Positions 33,600-42,108 of a stretch of 64,000 nucleotides of DNA are shown here, in pieces. The stretch comes from Chitinophagaceae bacterium (lineage in GTDB: Bacteria; Bacteroidota; Bacteroidia; Chitinophagales; Chitinophagaceae). Numbering within the stretch: the first letter of the stretch is position 1; every line of letters starts with the position of its first letter. The position numbers were made by a program, and so were the translations under genes. Below the pieces are notes generated by a model, which saw only the letters and a list, made by a program, of their open reading frames with translations, searched no databases and had not been told where the DNA came from. Location of the stretch: contig JAGXRG010000012.1 of assembly GCA_018335935.1 (NCBI GenBank), positions 62,001-126,000 of the forward strand, given 5' to 3'.

Positions 33600-33641
33600 A
33601 AGCCAAGTGATTTGCCATAAGCAAAAATGACCTTGGTTTTA
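33598..33641 (+). promoter_or_regulatory. candidate L10 leader structure before rplJ
   Basis: CCAAG (33603-33607) pairs with CTTGG (33632-33636), extended by AAA/TTT, and encloses a second stem TTGC/GCAA (33612-33615 with 33621-33624). The place matches the known autogenous L10(L12)4 leader, but no match to the Rfam L10 leader can be asserted by eye. Confidence 0.35.
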
Positions 33642-33658
33642 CAAAATAAATTTTAGTT

Positions 33659-34177
33659 ATGACTAAAGAACAAAAAAACGAAGTGATAGTTGCTCTTAAA
33701 GAGAAATTTTCACAATATGATAACTTCTATGTAACCGATACTGAATCATTATCTGTTGCTCAAATTGGTAAGTTACGTAAAGCATGTTTCGATAAACAAA
33801 TCGAAATGAAAGTGGCTAAAAACACTTTAATCAAAAAGGCTTTAGAATCTATTGATGCTGAAAAATATACTGAAGTATATAACAGTTTACATAAGGTTAC
33901 AGCTTTAATGTTTAGTGAAAACCCTAAAAACCCTGCTTTAATTATTTCTTCTTTTAGAAGTGAAAGCAAAGGTGAAAAACCGGTTTTAAAAGCTGCTTTT
34001 ATTAATGGTGATGTATATAGTGGAGATAATCAATTAAAAGCTTTAACTCAAATTAAAACTAAGAATGAGTTAATTGGTGAAGTAATTGGATTATTACAAA
34101 GCCCAGCTAAACGTGTATTAGCAGGTTTATTACAACATCACGAAAAACAAGCTGAAGCAACTGCAACAGCAGAATAA
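33659..34177 (+). CDS. rplJ: 50S ribosomal protein uL10
   Basis: Stalk protein that anchors the L7/L12 dimers, 172 residues. N-terminal rRNA-binding domain (TKEQKNEVIVALKEKFSQYDNFYVTDTESLSVAQIGKLRKACFDKQIEMKVAKNTLIKKALE) and a C-terminal helix that binds L7/L12 (LLQSPAKRVLAGLLQHHEKQAE). It lies between rplA and rplL in the usual order and is preceded by a hairpin that may be the L10 leader. Confidence 0.95.
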   Translation: MTKEQKNEVIVALKEKFSQYDNFYVTDTESLSVAQIGKLRKACFDKQIEMKVAKNTLIKKALESIDAEKYTEVYNSLHKVTALMFSENPKNPALIISSFRSESKGEKPVLKAAFINGDVYSGDNQLKALTQIKTKNELIGEVIGLLQSPAKRVLAGLLQHHEKQAEATATAE

Positions 34178-34192
34178 TTTTAAATAACCAAC

Positions 34193-34259
34193 GCCACTGA
34201 GGTTCAAATGTGGCATATTAAATAACCATTCCGCTGGAGTGTAAACTATGAAGGCGGTT
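34193..34259 (+). promoter_or_regulatory. hairpins in the rplJ-rplL spacer
   Basis: The 97-base spacer holds GCCAC/GTGGC (34193-34197 with 34210-34214) and CCGC/GCGG (34231-34234 with 34254-34257) enclosing AGT-GTAA-ACT. They could be processing or attenuation structures that let rplL be expressed at a higher level than rplJ. No poly-T tract follows, so they are not ordinary terminators. Confidence 0.35.
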
Positions 34260-34274
34260 TAAAAAGTAAAAAAC

Positions 34275-34652
34275 ATGGCAGATATTAAAGCATTAGCCGA
34301 AACATTAGTAGGCTTAACAGTAAAACAAGTACAAGAATTAGCTGATGTATTAAAAGCTGATTATGGTATTGAACCAGCAGCAGCAGCAGTTATGGTTGCA
34401 GCAGGTGGAGATGGTGGTGGTGCAGCAGCAGCTGAAGAAAAAACTGCATTTGACGTTATCTTAGTTAGTGGCGGTGCTGCTAAATTAGGTGTGGTTAAAG
34501 TGGTTAAAGATTTAACAGGATTAGGATTGAAAGAAGCTAAAGATTTAGTAGATGGAGCTCCTAAAGCAGTTAAAGAAGGTGTTAGCAAAGCTGAGGCTGA
34601 TGAAGTAGCAGCTAAATTAAAAGAAGCTGGTGCTGAAGTAGAAATTAAATAA
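34275..34652 (+). CDS. rplL: 50S ribosomal protein bL12 (L7/L12)
   Basis: Stalk protein that recruits translation factors, 125 residues. N-terminal dimerisation helices ([26 protein letters not shown]), an Ala/Gly-rich hinge ([22 protein letters not shown]) and the factor-binding C-terminal domain ([44 protein letters not shown]). A strong terminator follows and the next gene is convergent, so rpoB and rpoC do not follow here as they normally would. Confidence 0.98.
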   Translation: MADIKALAETLVGLTVKQVQELADVLKADYGIEPAAAAVMVAAGGDGGGAAAAEEKTAFDVILVSGGAAKLGVVKVVKDLTGLGLKEAKDLVDGAPKAVKEGVSKAEADEVAAKLKEAGAEVEIK

Positions 34653-34672
34653 TTCAATTATTTAACCTATAA

Positions 34673-34710
34673 ACAAAGCCTCATCAATATTTGATGAGGC
34701 TTTGTTATGT
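34673..34710. terminator. strong bidirectional terminator after rplL
   Basis: A 15-bp perfect stem ACAAAGCCTCATCAA (34673-34687) with TTGATGAGGCTTTGT (34691-34705) and a TAT loop, between rplL and the convergent gene at 34725. Confidence 0.9.
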
Positions 34711-34724
34711 TATATATTAAATAT

Positions 34725-35222
34725 CTAATTAGTTAAATGTTTTCTTTGCATGGTATAAAGTAATACCATAATAATTAATACTACTATTCCAAAAATTCCC
34801 ATAAAACCACTATACATGCCAAAACCTACAAATATTCCAGCTGTAATAAAAGGCAAAATTTCACCAATTAACCAAAGGTAATAGCCCTGCATTTTTCTTT
34901 TACGCATTTGTAAAGCACCCATTAAACATAACGCAACGCCAAGCAATCCAAATATGAGCATTGGATATTTGTTTGCTTCCATAAGTTTCATTAATTCAAT
35001 TTTTTCTGGACTTACCATATCTTTAACAAATTGTGGGGTGTTGGGGTCCATTTTGTTATATGCTTCTTCCATTTTTGCAATGTTTTTTTCACCACTGAAA
35101 AAAGTAGATACACTAGTAATTAGTCCAATTGCACATCCAATAAAAGTTAAAATTGTAAGTACATTAAGTGTAGTTGGAAGCTTATTTTCCTCCATAGGGT
35201 TCATTGTGTGTTCTTGTTCCAT
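34725..35222 (-). CDS. four-helix membrane protein of unknown function
   Basis: A 165-residue integral membrane protein with about four transmembrane segments (LNVLTILTFIGCAIGLITSV, YPMLIFGLLGVALCLMGALQM, YYLWLIGEILPFITAGIFVG and IFGIVVLIIMVLLYTM) and a soluble loop between the first two (SGEKNIAKMEEAYNKMDPNTPQFV). The N terminus is Met/Glu-rich. I do not recognise a named family with certainty. It shares a terminator with rplL. Confidence 0.75.
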   Translation of the reverse strand: MEQEHTMNPMEENKLPTTLNVLTILTFIGCAIGLITSVSTFFSGEKNIAKMEEAYNKMDPNTPQFVKDMVSPEKIELMKLMEANKYPMLIFGLLGVALCLMGALQMRKRKMQGYYLWLIGEILPFITAGIFVGFGMYSGFMGIFGIVVLIIMVLLYTMQRKHLTN

Positions 35223-35246
35223 AATTGTTTGTTTTGGGTTAAAAAA

Positions 35247-37709
35247 TTAAATATTAGAAAATTTCATATGCCATTTCATATTCTTATGAGTCTTCATTTT
35301 ATCGACAGTCAAAAATAATAGTTTGTAATATTTTCCTTGTGCCCATGAATCAATAAAATTATCATAGTAATAACTTCCAGGATTACCACTTTGTCCACCC
35401 GGATAAATTGCATATGCTTCAATTTCATCTGTCATACTTACAATCATTCTCCAGCTGGGCCCATGAGTCTCCTTGGTTGCATTTATACATAGTCCACTAC
35501 CACTTGTATTTATGTGTAATTTACTTAGCTGCGGTAATTTAGTTTGATGCATAACAGAAGTTTCTCTAAACTTACCCCAGGCTAACTTTCCTTCTTTCTC
35601 TAAAGTAATTGCACTTTTAACTGCCTGTGTAAAAGCTAGATTTATTTGCTCTCTTAATGTTTCTTTGTGTGGTGTATAAATATTGTCAATGAATTTGAAT
35701 GTAGAATCGTGAATAATATTATCAATTAACGCACTAGTTAATCTGTTGGGCAAATCTAATCTGCTTTGTAAAAACTCGTCATCAAAAATTAGAGCATCTA
35801 AACTATCCCACCAAAGCTGAAAAAATGTTGCAGGTTTTTCATCCACCACATTATCTTTTTTCCAATAGTTTAATAATTCTATGTAATCTTTTGCAGGTTT
35901 ATTAAGCCTAGAATGATCTAAATTTTTTAATAATAAGGGCAAGGCCGTTTCTGCAAAAACATTATAATTATTGGTTTGCATACTTTTCATATCATCAACA
36001 GTTATGTTTGATGATGCTCTTAAAATTCTATTAATAATTAAACCACGATAAGGTGGAAAATTGCCTGCCCTACCTAAATAATAAGGATAAGTTGAATCTA
36101 CTGATTTTTGATTGGCACTACTTACAAAACCTCTTGCAGGATTAAACTGATATGGATTTTCTTCGTTAGGAATAAATCCTTGCCACATAAAACTTGAGTC
36201 GGAACCAGGCATTAAAAAATCGCCTTGTTGATTCCATTTTGCAACAAATTTTCCTTGTTGGGTCATGGCTATATCACCATTTTTTGCAGCAAATGCAAAG
36301 TTTTGACCAGGACAAACAAAATTGCTTATGGCTACTTTATAATCTTGATAATTTTTTGCTGAGTTAAGTTTTACAAAAGTTTTAAGTTCATTACTTGGAT
36401 CATGAGCCGTCCATCGAACTGCAATATATTTTCCATCCTTATTTCTACTTTGATACTTTTTATCATACATCACCACTCCAAAATCAGTAATAGCTATTCT
36501 TTCAACAATAGAATCTTTACTTCCTTTAATTTTAATCACTTCATTACGAATCGTGGCTTCTTTCCAATCTCCATTAAACCAATATTCTTTTAGGGTAGAA
36601 TCTTTAAATTCTAACTCATAATAATCTTTTACATCTCTTCCTGCATTGGTTACACCCCAAGCTATATCGTTATTAAAACCAATAATTACAGCTGGTGAAC
36701 CTGGAAAAGTTGCACCATATGTGCTGAACTCTGGAGTAGTAATCTGCATTTCGTACCAAAGTGAAGGAAGGTTTAAACCTAAATGAGGATCATTACAAAG
36801 AATAGGTCTTTGATTTTTTGTTTTTGAAGAACCCACCACCCAATTGTTACTTCCATTATCAATACTTGGTGTTACTGGTCTTGGTACTGTAAAAACATCT
36901 CTTTTTATAAGATAAGCACTATCTATATTAGATGGTTTTTTTACAATTACAGAAGGGTTTTGAAAAGCAGTTCCTTTAGGAATAATAGGGTCTAAAGAAT
37001 CCTGATGATTGGGAAAAATTTTCATGAAATCATCATACCCAAAAAATGTTTTGGCATTGGTGAAAACAATATCATCATCTCTACCGGTTAAATCAAAACT
37101 CATTAGTTTTAAAAACAAAGCTGTTTTTAAATTAGTCCAAGGTTCAGGTTGATAATCAAGAAGCTTATACTCGAGTGGAATCTGACTTTCTTTGAGTTGA
37201 TTGATGTATGCATTTACGCCTGCAGTATATGCATTCATCACTTGCTTCATGCTATCATCATCAGCAATAAAGTTCATGGCATTTTCAGCTGCATAAACCA
37301 TTCCCATTCTTCTAAAATATTTATCAACAGCCAATGCAGCACTATCTTTTCCTCTAATTTCACTCAATCTGCCACCTGCTACATAAGTCTGAAAATCCAT
37401 TTGCCATAATCGAAATTTGGCATGTAAAAATCCTTGTACAAAATAAGCATCTGCACTATTCTTTGCATAAATATGTGGCACTAATCTATCATCAAAATAA
37501 ACATCGGCTGTTGTTTTTAAGCCTTTTAGAGAAATACTTTCATTGAATGATGCATTTTTTGCTTCTGCATTTTGCCAAAAACCTTTTTGTGGTGACAAGA
37601 ACATACCTAATCTGGGTGTTTTAGATTTTCCAACAGTAAAAGGGGTATTTAAAACAAAAATTAAAACAGTAGTAATTGTCGCAGAAAGGAAAAACCAAAT
37701 AAAACGCAT
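35247..37709 (-). CDS. penicillin acylase family protein (Ntn hydrolase)
   Basis: A secreted Ntn-type amidohydrolase of 820 residues, with an N-terminal hydrophobic signal/anchor (RFIWFFLSATITTVLIFVLNT). Penicillin acylases are made as a precursor and self-cleave to expose a nucleophile Ser; the candidate is Ser287 in NGSNNWVV. Other family landmarks: RLWQMDFQTYVAGGRLSE (alpha chain), PILCNDPHLGLNLPSLWYEM, PAVIIGFNNDIAWGVTNAGRD and the C-terminal PGGQSGNPGSYYYDNFIDSW. Natural substrate is unknown: N-acyl homoserine lactones, N-acyl amino acids or cell-wall compounds are possible. It is a single gene, divergent from pfkA. Confidence 0.9.
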   Translation of the reverse strand: MRFIWFFLSATITTVLIFVLNTPFTVGKSKTPRLGMFLSPQKGFWQNAEAKNASFNESISLKGLKTTADVYFDDRLVPHIYAKNSADAYFVQGFLHAKFRLWQMDFQTYVAGGRLSEIRGKDSAALAVDKYFRRMGMVYAAENAMNFIADDDSMKQVMNAYTAGVNAYINQLKESQIPLEYKLLDYQPEPWTNLKTALFLKLMSFDLTGRDDDIVFTNAKTFFGYDDFMKIFPNHQDSLDPIIPKGTAFQNPSVIVKKPSNIDSAYLIKRDVFTVPRPVTPSIDNGSNNWVVGSSKTKNQRPILCNDPHLGLNLPSLWYEMQITTPEFSTYGATFPGSPAVIIGFNNDIAWGVTNAGRDVKDYYELEFKDSTLKEYWFNGDWKEATIRNEVIKIKGSKDSIVERIAITDFGVVMYDKKYQSRNKDGKYIAVRWTAHDPSNELKTFVKLNSAKNYQDYKVAISNFVCPGQNFAFAAKNGDIAMTQQGKFVAKWNQQGDFLMPGSDSSFMWQGFIPNEENPYQFNPARGFVSSANQKSVDSTYPYYLGRAGNFPPYRGLIINRILRASSNITVDDMKSMQTNNYNVFAETALPLLLKNLDHSRLNKPAKDYIELLNYWKKDNVVDEKPATFFQLWWDSLDALIFDDEFLQSRLDLPNRLTSALIDNIIHDSTFKFIDNIYTPHKETLREQINLAFTQAVKSAITLEKEGKLAWGKFRETSVMHQTKLPQLSKLHINTSGSGLCINATKETHGPSWRMIVSMTDEIEAYAIYPGGQSGNPGSYYYDNFIDSWAQGKYYKLLFLTVDKMKTHKNMKWHMKFSNI

Positions 37710-37845
37710 AGAATTAATTTATAAATTGAAAATAAGGATTTTGATTTGATGATAATTGAATTAATTTAGTCCTTTTTAAAAAAAACAAATTATTTAAGGT
37801 TACTATTGTTTCATTTTTTGAATGAATTAACAATTATCTTAATCG

Positions 37846-37853
37846 TATATTTG
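37846..37853 (+). promoter_or_regulatory. -7 element upstream of pfkA
   Basis: TATATTTG exactly fits TAnnTTTG and lies 35 bases before the ATG at 37889. A TTTG at 37817-37820 is 25 bases upstream, longer than the usual spacer. Confidence 0.45.
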
Positions 37854-37888
37854 CTTTTTCGTGTAAAAAGTACACAATATAAATACTT

Positions 37889-38872
37889 ATGCAAAAAAAG
37901 GTTACAAAAATTGGGGTTATGACTTCAGGTGGAGATTCGCCTGGAATGAATGCAGCTATAAGAGCAGTAGTTAGAACCAGTATTTATAATGGTTTAGAAG
38001 TTTATGGAATAATGCGTGGCTATGCTGGCTTAATTGATAATGATATATTTCAGATGGATTCTAGATCAGTAGCTAATATTATTCAAAGAGGTGGTACAAT
38101 TTTAAAAACTTCAAGAAGTGAAGATTTTATGACCCCTGAAGGCCGACAAGTTGCTTACGACAATTTAAAAGAAAAAGGAATTAATGGTTTAGTGATTATT
38201 GGTGGGGATGGAAGTTTTAAAGGTGCACAAGTTTTCAGCAATGAATTTGATATTCCGTGTATTGGATTACCTGGCACTATTGATAAAGATATTGCTGGTA
38301 CAGATAAAACTATTGGTTTTGACACAGCTGTAAATACAGCAGTTGAAGCCATTGATAAAATTAGAGACACTATGGATGCTCATGACAGACTTTTTATAGT
38401 TGAAGTTATGGGTAGAGATGCTGGTTATATTGCTCTACATAGTGGTATTGCAACAGGTGCAGAAAATATTGTAATTCCAGAAACTAAAACAGATATAGAA
38501 GAATTAATTGCTTCTTTATCAGAAAAAGAAAAGAGAAAAAAATTGGTAAATCTAGTAGTCGTTGCTGAAGGTGGTGAGTTTGGAGATGCTAATGCTTTAG
38601 ATGCTATCATAAGAAAAAGAATACCCAATGCCGAAACTAGAGTTTGCATTTTAGGCCATATTCAACGAGGTGGTTCACCTTCATGTGAAGATAGATTAAT
38701 AGCCAGCCACATGGGTTATTATGCAGTGGAGAGTTTAATTTTAGGCAGATACAATGTTATGGTTGGTGTAGTAAACAACAAAATCTGTTACACACCTTTA
38801 GATAAAGCTGTTAAAGAAAAACAGAAAATTGGATTAGAGTGGATGAAAATTGTAAAAATACTAGCGAGTTAA
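37889..38872 (+). CDS. pfkA: ATP-dependent 6-phosphofructokinase
   Basis: Committing step of glycolysis: phosphorylates fructose-6-phosphate. The 327 residues show the group A features: MTSGGDSPGMNAAIRAVVR, IIGGDGSFKGA (ATP-type Gly-Asp-Gly), GLPGTIDKDIAGTDKTIGFDTA with the catalytic Asp, MGRDAGYIALHSGIATGA and GHIQRGGSPSCEDR. The GGDGS motif indicates ATP and not pyrophosphate use. It is followed 16 bases later by pyk, so the two glycolytic genes form an operon. Confidence 0.97.
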   Translation: MQKKVTKIGVMTSGGDSPGMNAAIRAVVRTSIYNGLEVYGIMRGYAGLIDNDIFQMDSRSVANIIQRGGTILKTSRSEDFMTPEGRQVAYDNLKEKGINGLVIIGGDGSFKGAQVFSNEFDIPCIGLPGTIDKDIAGTDKTIGFDTAVNTAVEAIDKIRDTMDAHDRLFIVEVMGRDAGYIALHSGIATGAENIVIPETKTDIEELIASLSEKEKRKKLVNLVVVAEGGEFGDANALDAIIRKRIPNAETRVCILGHIQRGGSPSCEDRLIASHMGYYAVESLILGRYNVMVGVVNNKICYTPLDKAVKEKQKIGLEWMKIVKILAS

Positions 38873-38888
38873 ATTATTAAATATAAAA

Positions 38889-40379
38889 ATGACAAATCAA
38901 CTTAAAAAATATACACACCAAGAAATGGACAAATTTGCAGGTATTGAACATACCACACACAGAACAAAAATTGTAGCAACAGTTGGACCTGCATGCGATT
39001 CTTACGAACAGTTATTAGAATTGGTGAAGGCAGGAGCTAATGTTTTCAGATTAAATTTTTCTCACGGTAGTCATGAAGATAAAAAAAGAATTATAGATCA
39101 TATTAGAGCCATTAATGAAAAAGAACCTTATAATATTTCCATACTTGGAGATTTACAAGGGCCTAAATTAAGGGTTGGAGAAATTGAGAATAATGCTCTT
39201 GACTTAAAAGAAGGCGACATTCTAACTTTTACCAATGAAAAATGTGTTGGTACTTTAGAAAAAATTTATGTGAGTTATCCAAACCTTGCAGCAGATATTA
39301 AGGTTGGAAATATTATTATGATTGATGATGGAAAGATTGAAGTAAAAGTTGTTGACATTACAAAAAATAATGATGTAAAAGTTGAAGTAGTTTTAGGCGG
39401 ATTATTATCATCAAAAAAAGGAATTAATTTACCCGATACAAAAATTTCATTACCAGCACTCACTGAAAAAGATTTAATTGATCTAGACTTTATTATAGAA
39501 CAACAATTAGATTGGGTGGCTTTAAGTTTTGTTCGCAGTGTAAAAGATATTGTTATTTTAAGAAATAAATTAGAAGAGAAAAAAAGCAAAACAAAAATCA
39601 TAGCTAAAATTGAAAAACCAGAAGCATTACAAAACCTTAGAGATATTATTATAGAAAGTGATGCCATTATGATTGCTCGTGGAGATTTGGGTGTTGAATT
39701 ACCTGTTGAACAAGTTCCATTAATTCAAAGAGAAATCATACGAAAATGCATTCATCGTGCTAAGCCAGTAATTGTAGCAACACAAATGATGGAAAGTATG
39801 ATGGAACGCAGTAAACCCAACAGAAGTGAAATTACAGATGTTGCCAATGCTGTTTTAGAAGGTGCAGATGCAGTAATGTTAAGTGGAGAAACTGCAGCTG
39901 GTAATCATCCTACTTTAGTAGTAGAAACCATGAGAAAAATTATTCGTCAGGTTGAAACTACTGAGTATAGATATAATAGAGAAGATGATTTACAACCGCT
40001 CTCTCACTCACCTTCATTTTTAAGCGATGCAGTTTGCTATAATGCTTGTAAAATTTCTAGAGATTTAAATGCAAATGCATTAATTGGTATGACTCAAAGT
40101 GGCTACACAGCTTTTATGATTAGTAGTTATCGTCCATTATCGCCCATCTATATTTTTACAAAAGAAAAATCTTTAGTAAATCAGTTAAGTTTAAGCTGGG
40201 GTGTAAGAGCATTTTTCTATGATGAAGAAGAAAGCTTAGACACAATAGTCTCTGATCAGATTAGAATTTTAAGAGAAAGAGGATTTATAAATAAAGGAGA
40301 TGTTGTTGTAAATACCGGTAGCACTCCTGTTCATCAGCATTTACCAACTAATGTTTTAAAAGTAACTAAAGTTGACTAA
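38889..40379 (+). CDS. pyk: pyruvate kinase
   Basis: Last step of glycolysis: phosphoenolpyruvate plus ADP to pyruvate plus ATP. The 496 residues start with an extra 20-residue N terminus (MTNQLKKYTHQEMDKFAGIE) before TKIVATVGPACDSYEQLL, then VFRLNFSHGSHE, GDLQGPKLRVG, SLPALTEKDLIDLDFI, the metal/substrate block IIAKIEKPEAL and MIARGDLGVELP, the RSEITDVANAVLEGADAVMLSGETAAG block, and a C-terminal regulatory domain. In an operon after pfkA. Confidence 0.97.
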   Translation: MTNQLKKYTHQEMDKFAGIEHTTHRTKIVATVGPACDSYEQLLELVKAGANVFRLNFSHGSHEDKKRIIDHIRAINEKEPYNISILGDLQGPKLRVGEIENNALDLKEGDILTFTNEKCVGTLEKIYVSYPNLAADIKVGNIIMIDDGKIEVKVVDITKNNDVKVEVVLGGLLSSKKGINLPDTKISLPALTEKDLIDLDFIIEQQLDWVALSFVRSVKDIVILRNKLEEKKSKTKIIAKIEKPEALQNLRDIIIESDAIMIARGDLGVELPVEQVPLIQREIIRKCIHRAKPVIVATQMMESMMERSKPNRSEITDVANAVLEGADAVMLSGETAAGNHPTLVVETMRKIIRQVETTEYRYNREDDLQPLSHSPSFLSDAVCYNACKISRDLNANALIGMTQSGYTAFMISSYRPLSPIYIFTKEKSLVNQLSLSWGVRAFFYDEEESLDTIVSDQIRILRERGFINKGDVVVNTGSTPVHQHLPTNVLKVTKVD

Positions 40380-40457
40380 TTCACTTTTTTTGACCAATAT
40401 TTACAAAAATTAAGGTATTTTAAGTATAATTAATCTGTTTACAACGCCAGATTCCCT

Positions 40458-40465
40458 TACTTTTG
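40458..40465 (+). promoter_or_regulatory. -7 element upstream of rplY
   Basis: TACTTTTG fits TAnnTTTG, 20 bases before the ATG at 40486. TTTA at 40438-40441 could serve as a weak -33 box at 16 bases' spacing. Confidence 0.5.
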
Positions 40466-40485
40466 CCGTCCAAAAAATATAAATA

Positions 40486-41079
40486 ATGAAAACAGTTACA
40501 ATCGAAGGACAATTGAGGACCGAATTTGGTAAAAAAGCCACCAACCAAATACGCTCTCAAGAATCAGTGCCAGGTGTAATTTACGGCGGTGCAAAAGAAA
40601 TTAATTTTGCTGCTTCAGCAAAGGCTTTTAAACCTTTAGTTTACACTAGCGAATTTCAATTAGCAGAAGTTAAAGTTGATGGCAACACTTACAAATGCAT
40701 TTTAAAAGATATGCAATTTGATAAGGTTACAGATACTTTAATTCATGTTGATTTATTAGAATTAGTTGATGACAAAAAAGTTATTGCTACCTTACCAATT
40801 AAATATACAGGTAATTCTATTGGTGTAAAAAATGGTGGTAAACTAGTATTAAAAATGAAAGCAGTTAAAGTAAAAACTTTACCTAAATATTTGAAAGAAA
40901 ATATTGAAGTAGATATTACTAACTTAGAATTAAATGCTAATTTAAGAATTGAAGACATTAAAGCAGATCATATGGAAATTATGAACTCTCCTCGTATTCC
41001 GATTGCTTCTGTTGTAATGACAAGACAATTAAAACAAGAAGAAACAGCTGCTGCACAAGCTGCTTCTGCAAAAAAATAA
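40486..41079 (+). CDS. rplY: 50S ribosomal protein bL25 (Ctc type)
   Basis: 5S rRNA-binding ribosomal protein with the longer general-stress (Ctc/TL5) layout, 197 residues. N-terminal L25 domain (VTIEGQLRTEFGKKATNQIRSQESVPGVIYGG, then FDKVTDTLIHVDLLEL) and C-terminal TL5 beta domain (LPIKYTGNSIGVKNGGKLVLKM), ending in an Ala/Gln-rich tail. It has its own promoter box and terminator; pth, often next to it, is not present. Confidence 0.95.
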   Translation: MKTVTIEGQLRTEFGKKATNQIRSQESVPGVIYGGAKEINFAASAKAFKPLVYTSEFQLAEVKVDGNTYKCILKDMQFDKVTDTLIHVDLLELVDDKKVIATLPIKYTGNSIGVKNGGKLVLKMKAVKVKTLPKYLKENIEVDITNLELNANLRIEDIKADHMEIMNSPRIPIASVVMTRQLKQEETAAAQAASAKK

Positions 41080-41091
41080 TTCAACTATTTT

Positions 41092-41134
41092 TTCAATAAA
41101 AAACCCAAACAATTTGTTTGGGTTTTTTATTGAA
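41092..41134. terminator. bidirectional terminator between rplY and corA
   Basis: CCCAAAC (41104-41110) pairs with GTTTGGG (41116-41122), extended by AAAAAA/TTTTTT and CAAT/ATTG (41094-41097 with 41129-41132). Confidence 0.88.
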
Positions 41135-41152
41135 TATATTTTGAATAGAAAT

Positions 41153-42091
41153 TTAGAACCACTTTTTCTTCATAAAATATCCTGATATTAATAATGATAT
41201 TACTAAGGATATAATTACAGGAAAATAAAAAGCATGTTTATAGTGTTGAAAGGGTAATTCAACATTCATTCCATAAATACTGGTTACTAAAATTGGCAAT
41301 GAAAGAATAATAGTAATTGATGTAAGGCGTTTCATTACATTATTCAAATTATTACTAATAATGCTTGCAAAAGCATCCATTGTGCTGCTTAAAATATTGG
41401 TGTAAATATTAGCCATTTCAAGAGCCTGACTAGAATCAACCACTAAATCTTGTAAAAACTCTCTTTCTTCTTCATTTAACTGCAGAAAGTTCGTACGCTC
41501 TAGTTTCATCATTAACATTTCATTACTTCTTAATGCAGTTACAAAATACACCAAGCTTTTTTGTATTCTCATTAATTTCAATAAATCAACATTACTATTG
41601 CTATCGTATAAACTTTGTTCGTACTGGTTTCTTTTTTGATTAATTTCTTTTAAGTGATCTAAATAATTTTGAACTACTTTTTCAAAAATCTTTAGCACCA
41701 TCATATTTCTTTTGTCGGGATGGCGTTTTACAAAAGAATTTAAAAACATATTGATAGCTCCATTATCGAAAGAATTTACTGTTACTATATGATTATGGGT
41801 TAAGATAATACAAATTGGAATGGTAATATAATAAGCATCGCTATCATTAAAAGAATTGTTTTCGGTTGGGGTTTTAATGACTATGAATTTTACATTATCG
41901 TCAATTTCAAAACGAGGTCGTTCATCAATATCTAGAGAGTCTCTCAAAAATTCAATAGGAATATTTAATGTTTCGCTCAATTCAATAAACTCTTCTTCTT
42001 TAAAAGGAGGAGTAAGATTCACCCAAGTTCCATCTTCTGGTTTATCTATTTCTACTGTTTGTGCATTTATATTTTTAAAATATTTGATCAT
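41153..42091 (-). CDS. corA: CorA family magnesium/divalent cation transporter
   Basis: Pentameric inner-membrane Mg/Co channel. The chain of 312 residues has the large cytoplasmic domain (LSETLNIPIEFLRDSLDIDERPRFE) and two C-terminal membrane helices; the selectivity motif GMN is present in TSIYGMNVELPF, followed by the acidic periplasmic loop and FYFPVIISLVISLLISGYF. I start the gene at 42091 (MIKYFKNINA); a longer frame back to 42160 would add 23 residues and overlap dapF. It follows dapF on the same strand by 17 bases. Confidence 0.93.
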   Translation of the reverse strand: MIKYFKNINAQTVEIDKPEDGTWVNLTPPFKEEEFIELSETLNIPIEFLRDSLDIDERPRFEIDDNVKFIVIKTPTENNSFNDSDAYYITIPICIILTHNHIVTVNSFDNGAINMFLNSFVKRHPDKRNMMVLKIFEKVVQNYLDHLKEINQKRNQYEQSLYDSNSNVDLLKLMRIQKSLVYFVTALRSNEMLMMKLERTNFLQLNEEEREFLQDLVVDSSQALEMANIYTNILSSTMDAFASIISNNLNNVMKRLTSITIILSLPILVTSIYGMNVELPFQHYKHAFYFPVIISLVISLLISGYFMKKKWF

Positions 42092-42108
42092 GATATTGTA
42101 GAAAAGAT

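Noticed and set aside
34185-34220. GGTTCAAAT in the rplJ-rplL gap resembles a tRNA T-loop
   Set aside because: No acceptor stem, anticodon arm or CCA-type context can be folded around it.
34361-34657. Long open frame opposite rplL
   Set aside because: It mirrors the Ala/Gly-rich codons of rplL and gives an Ala/Ser/Pro-rich peptide with no family resemblance.
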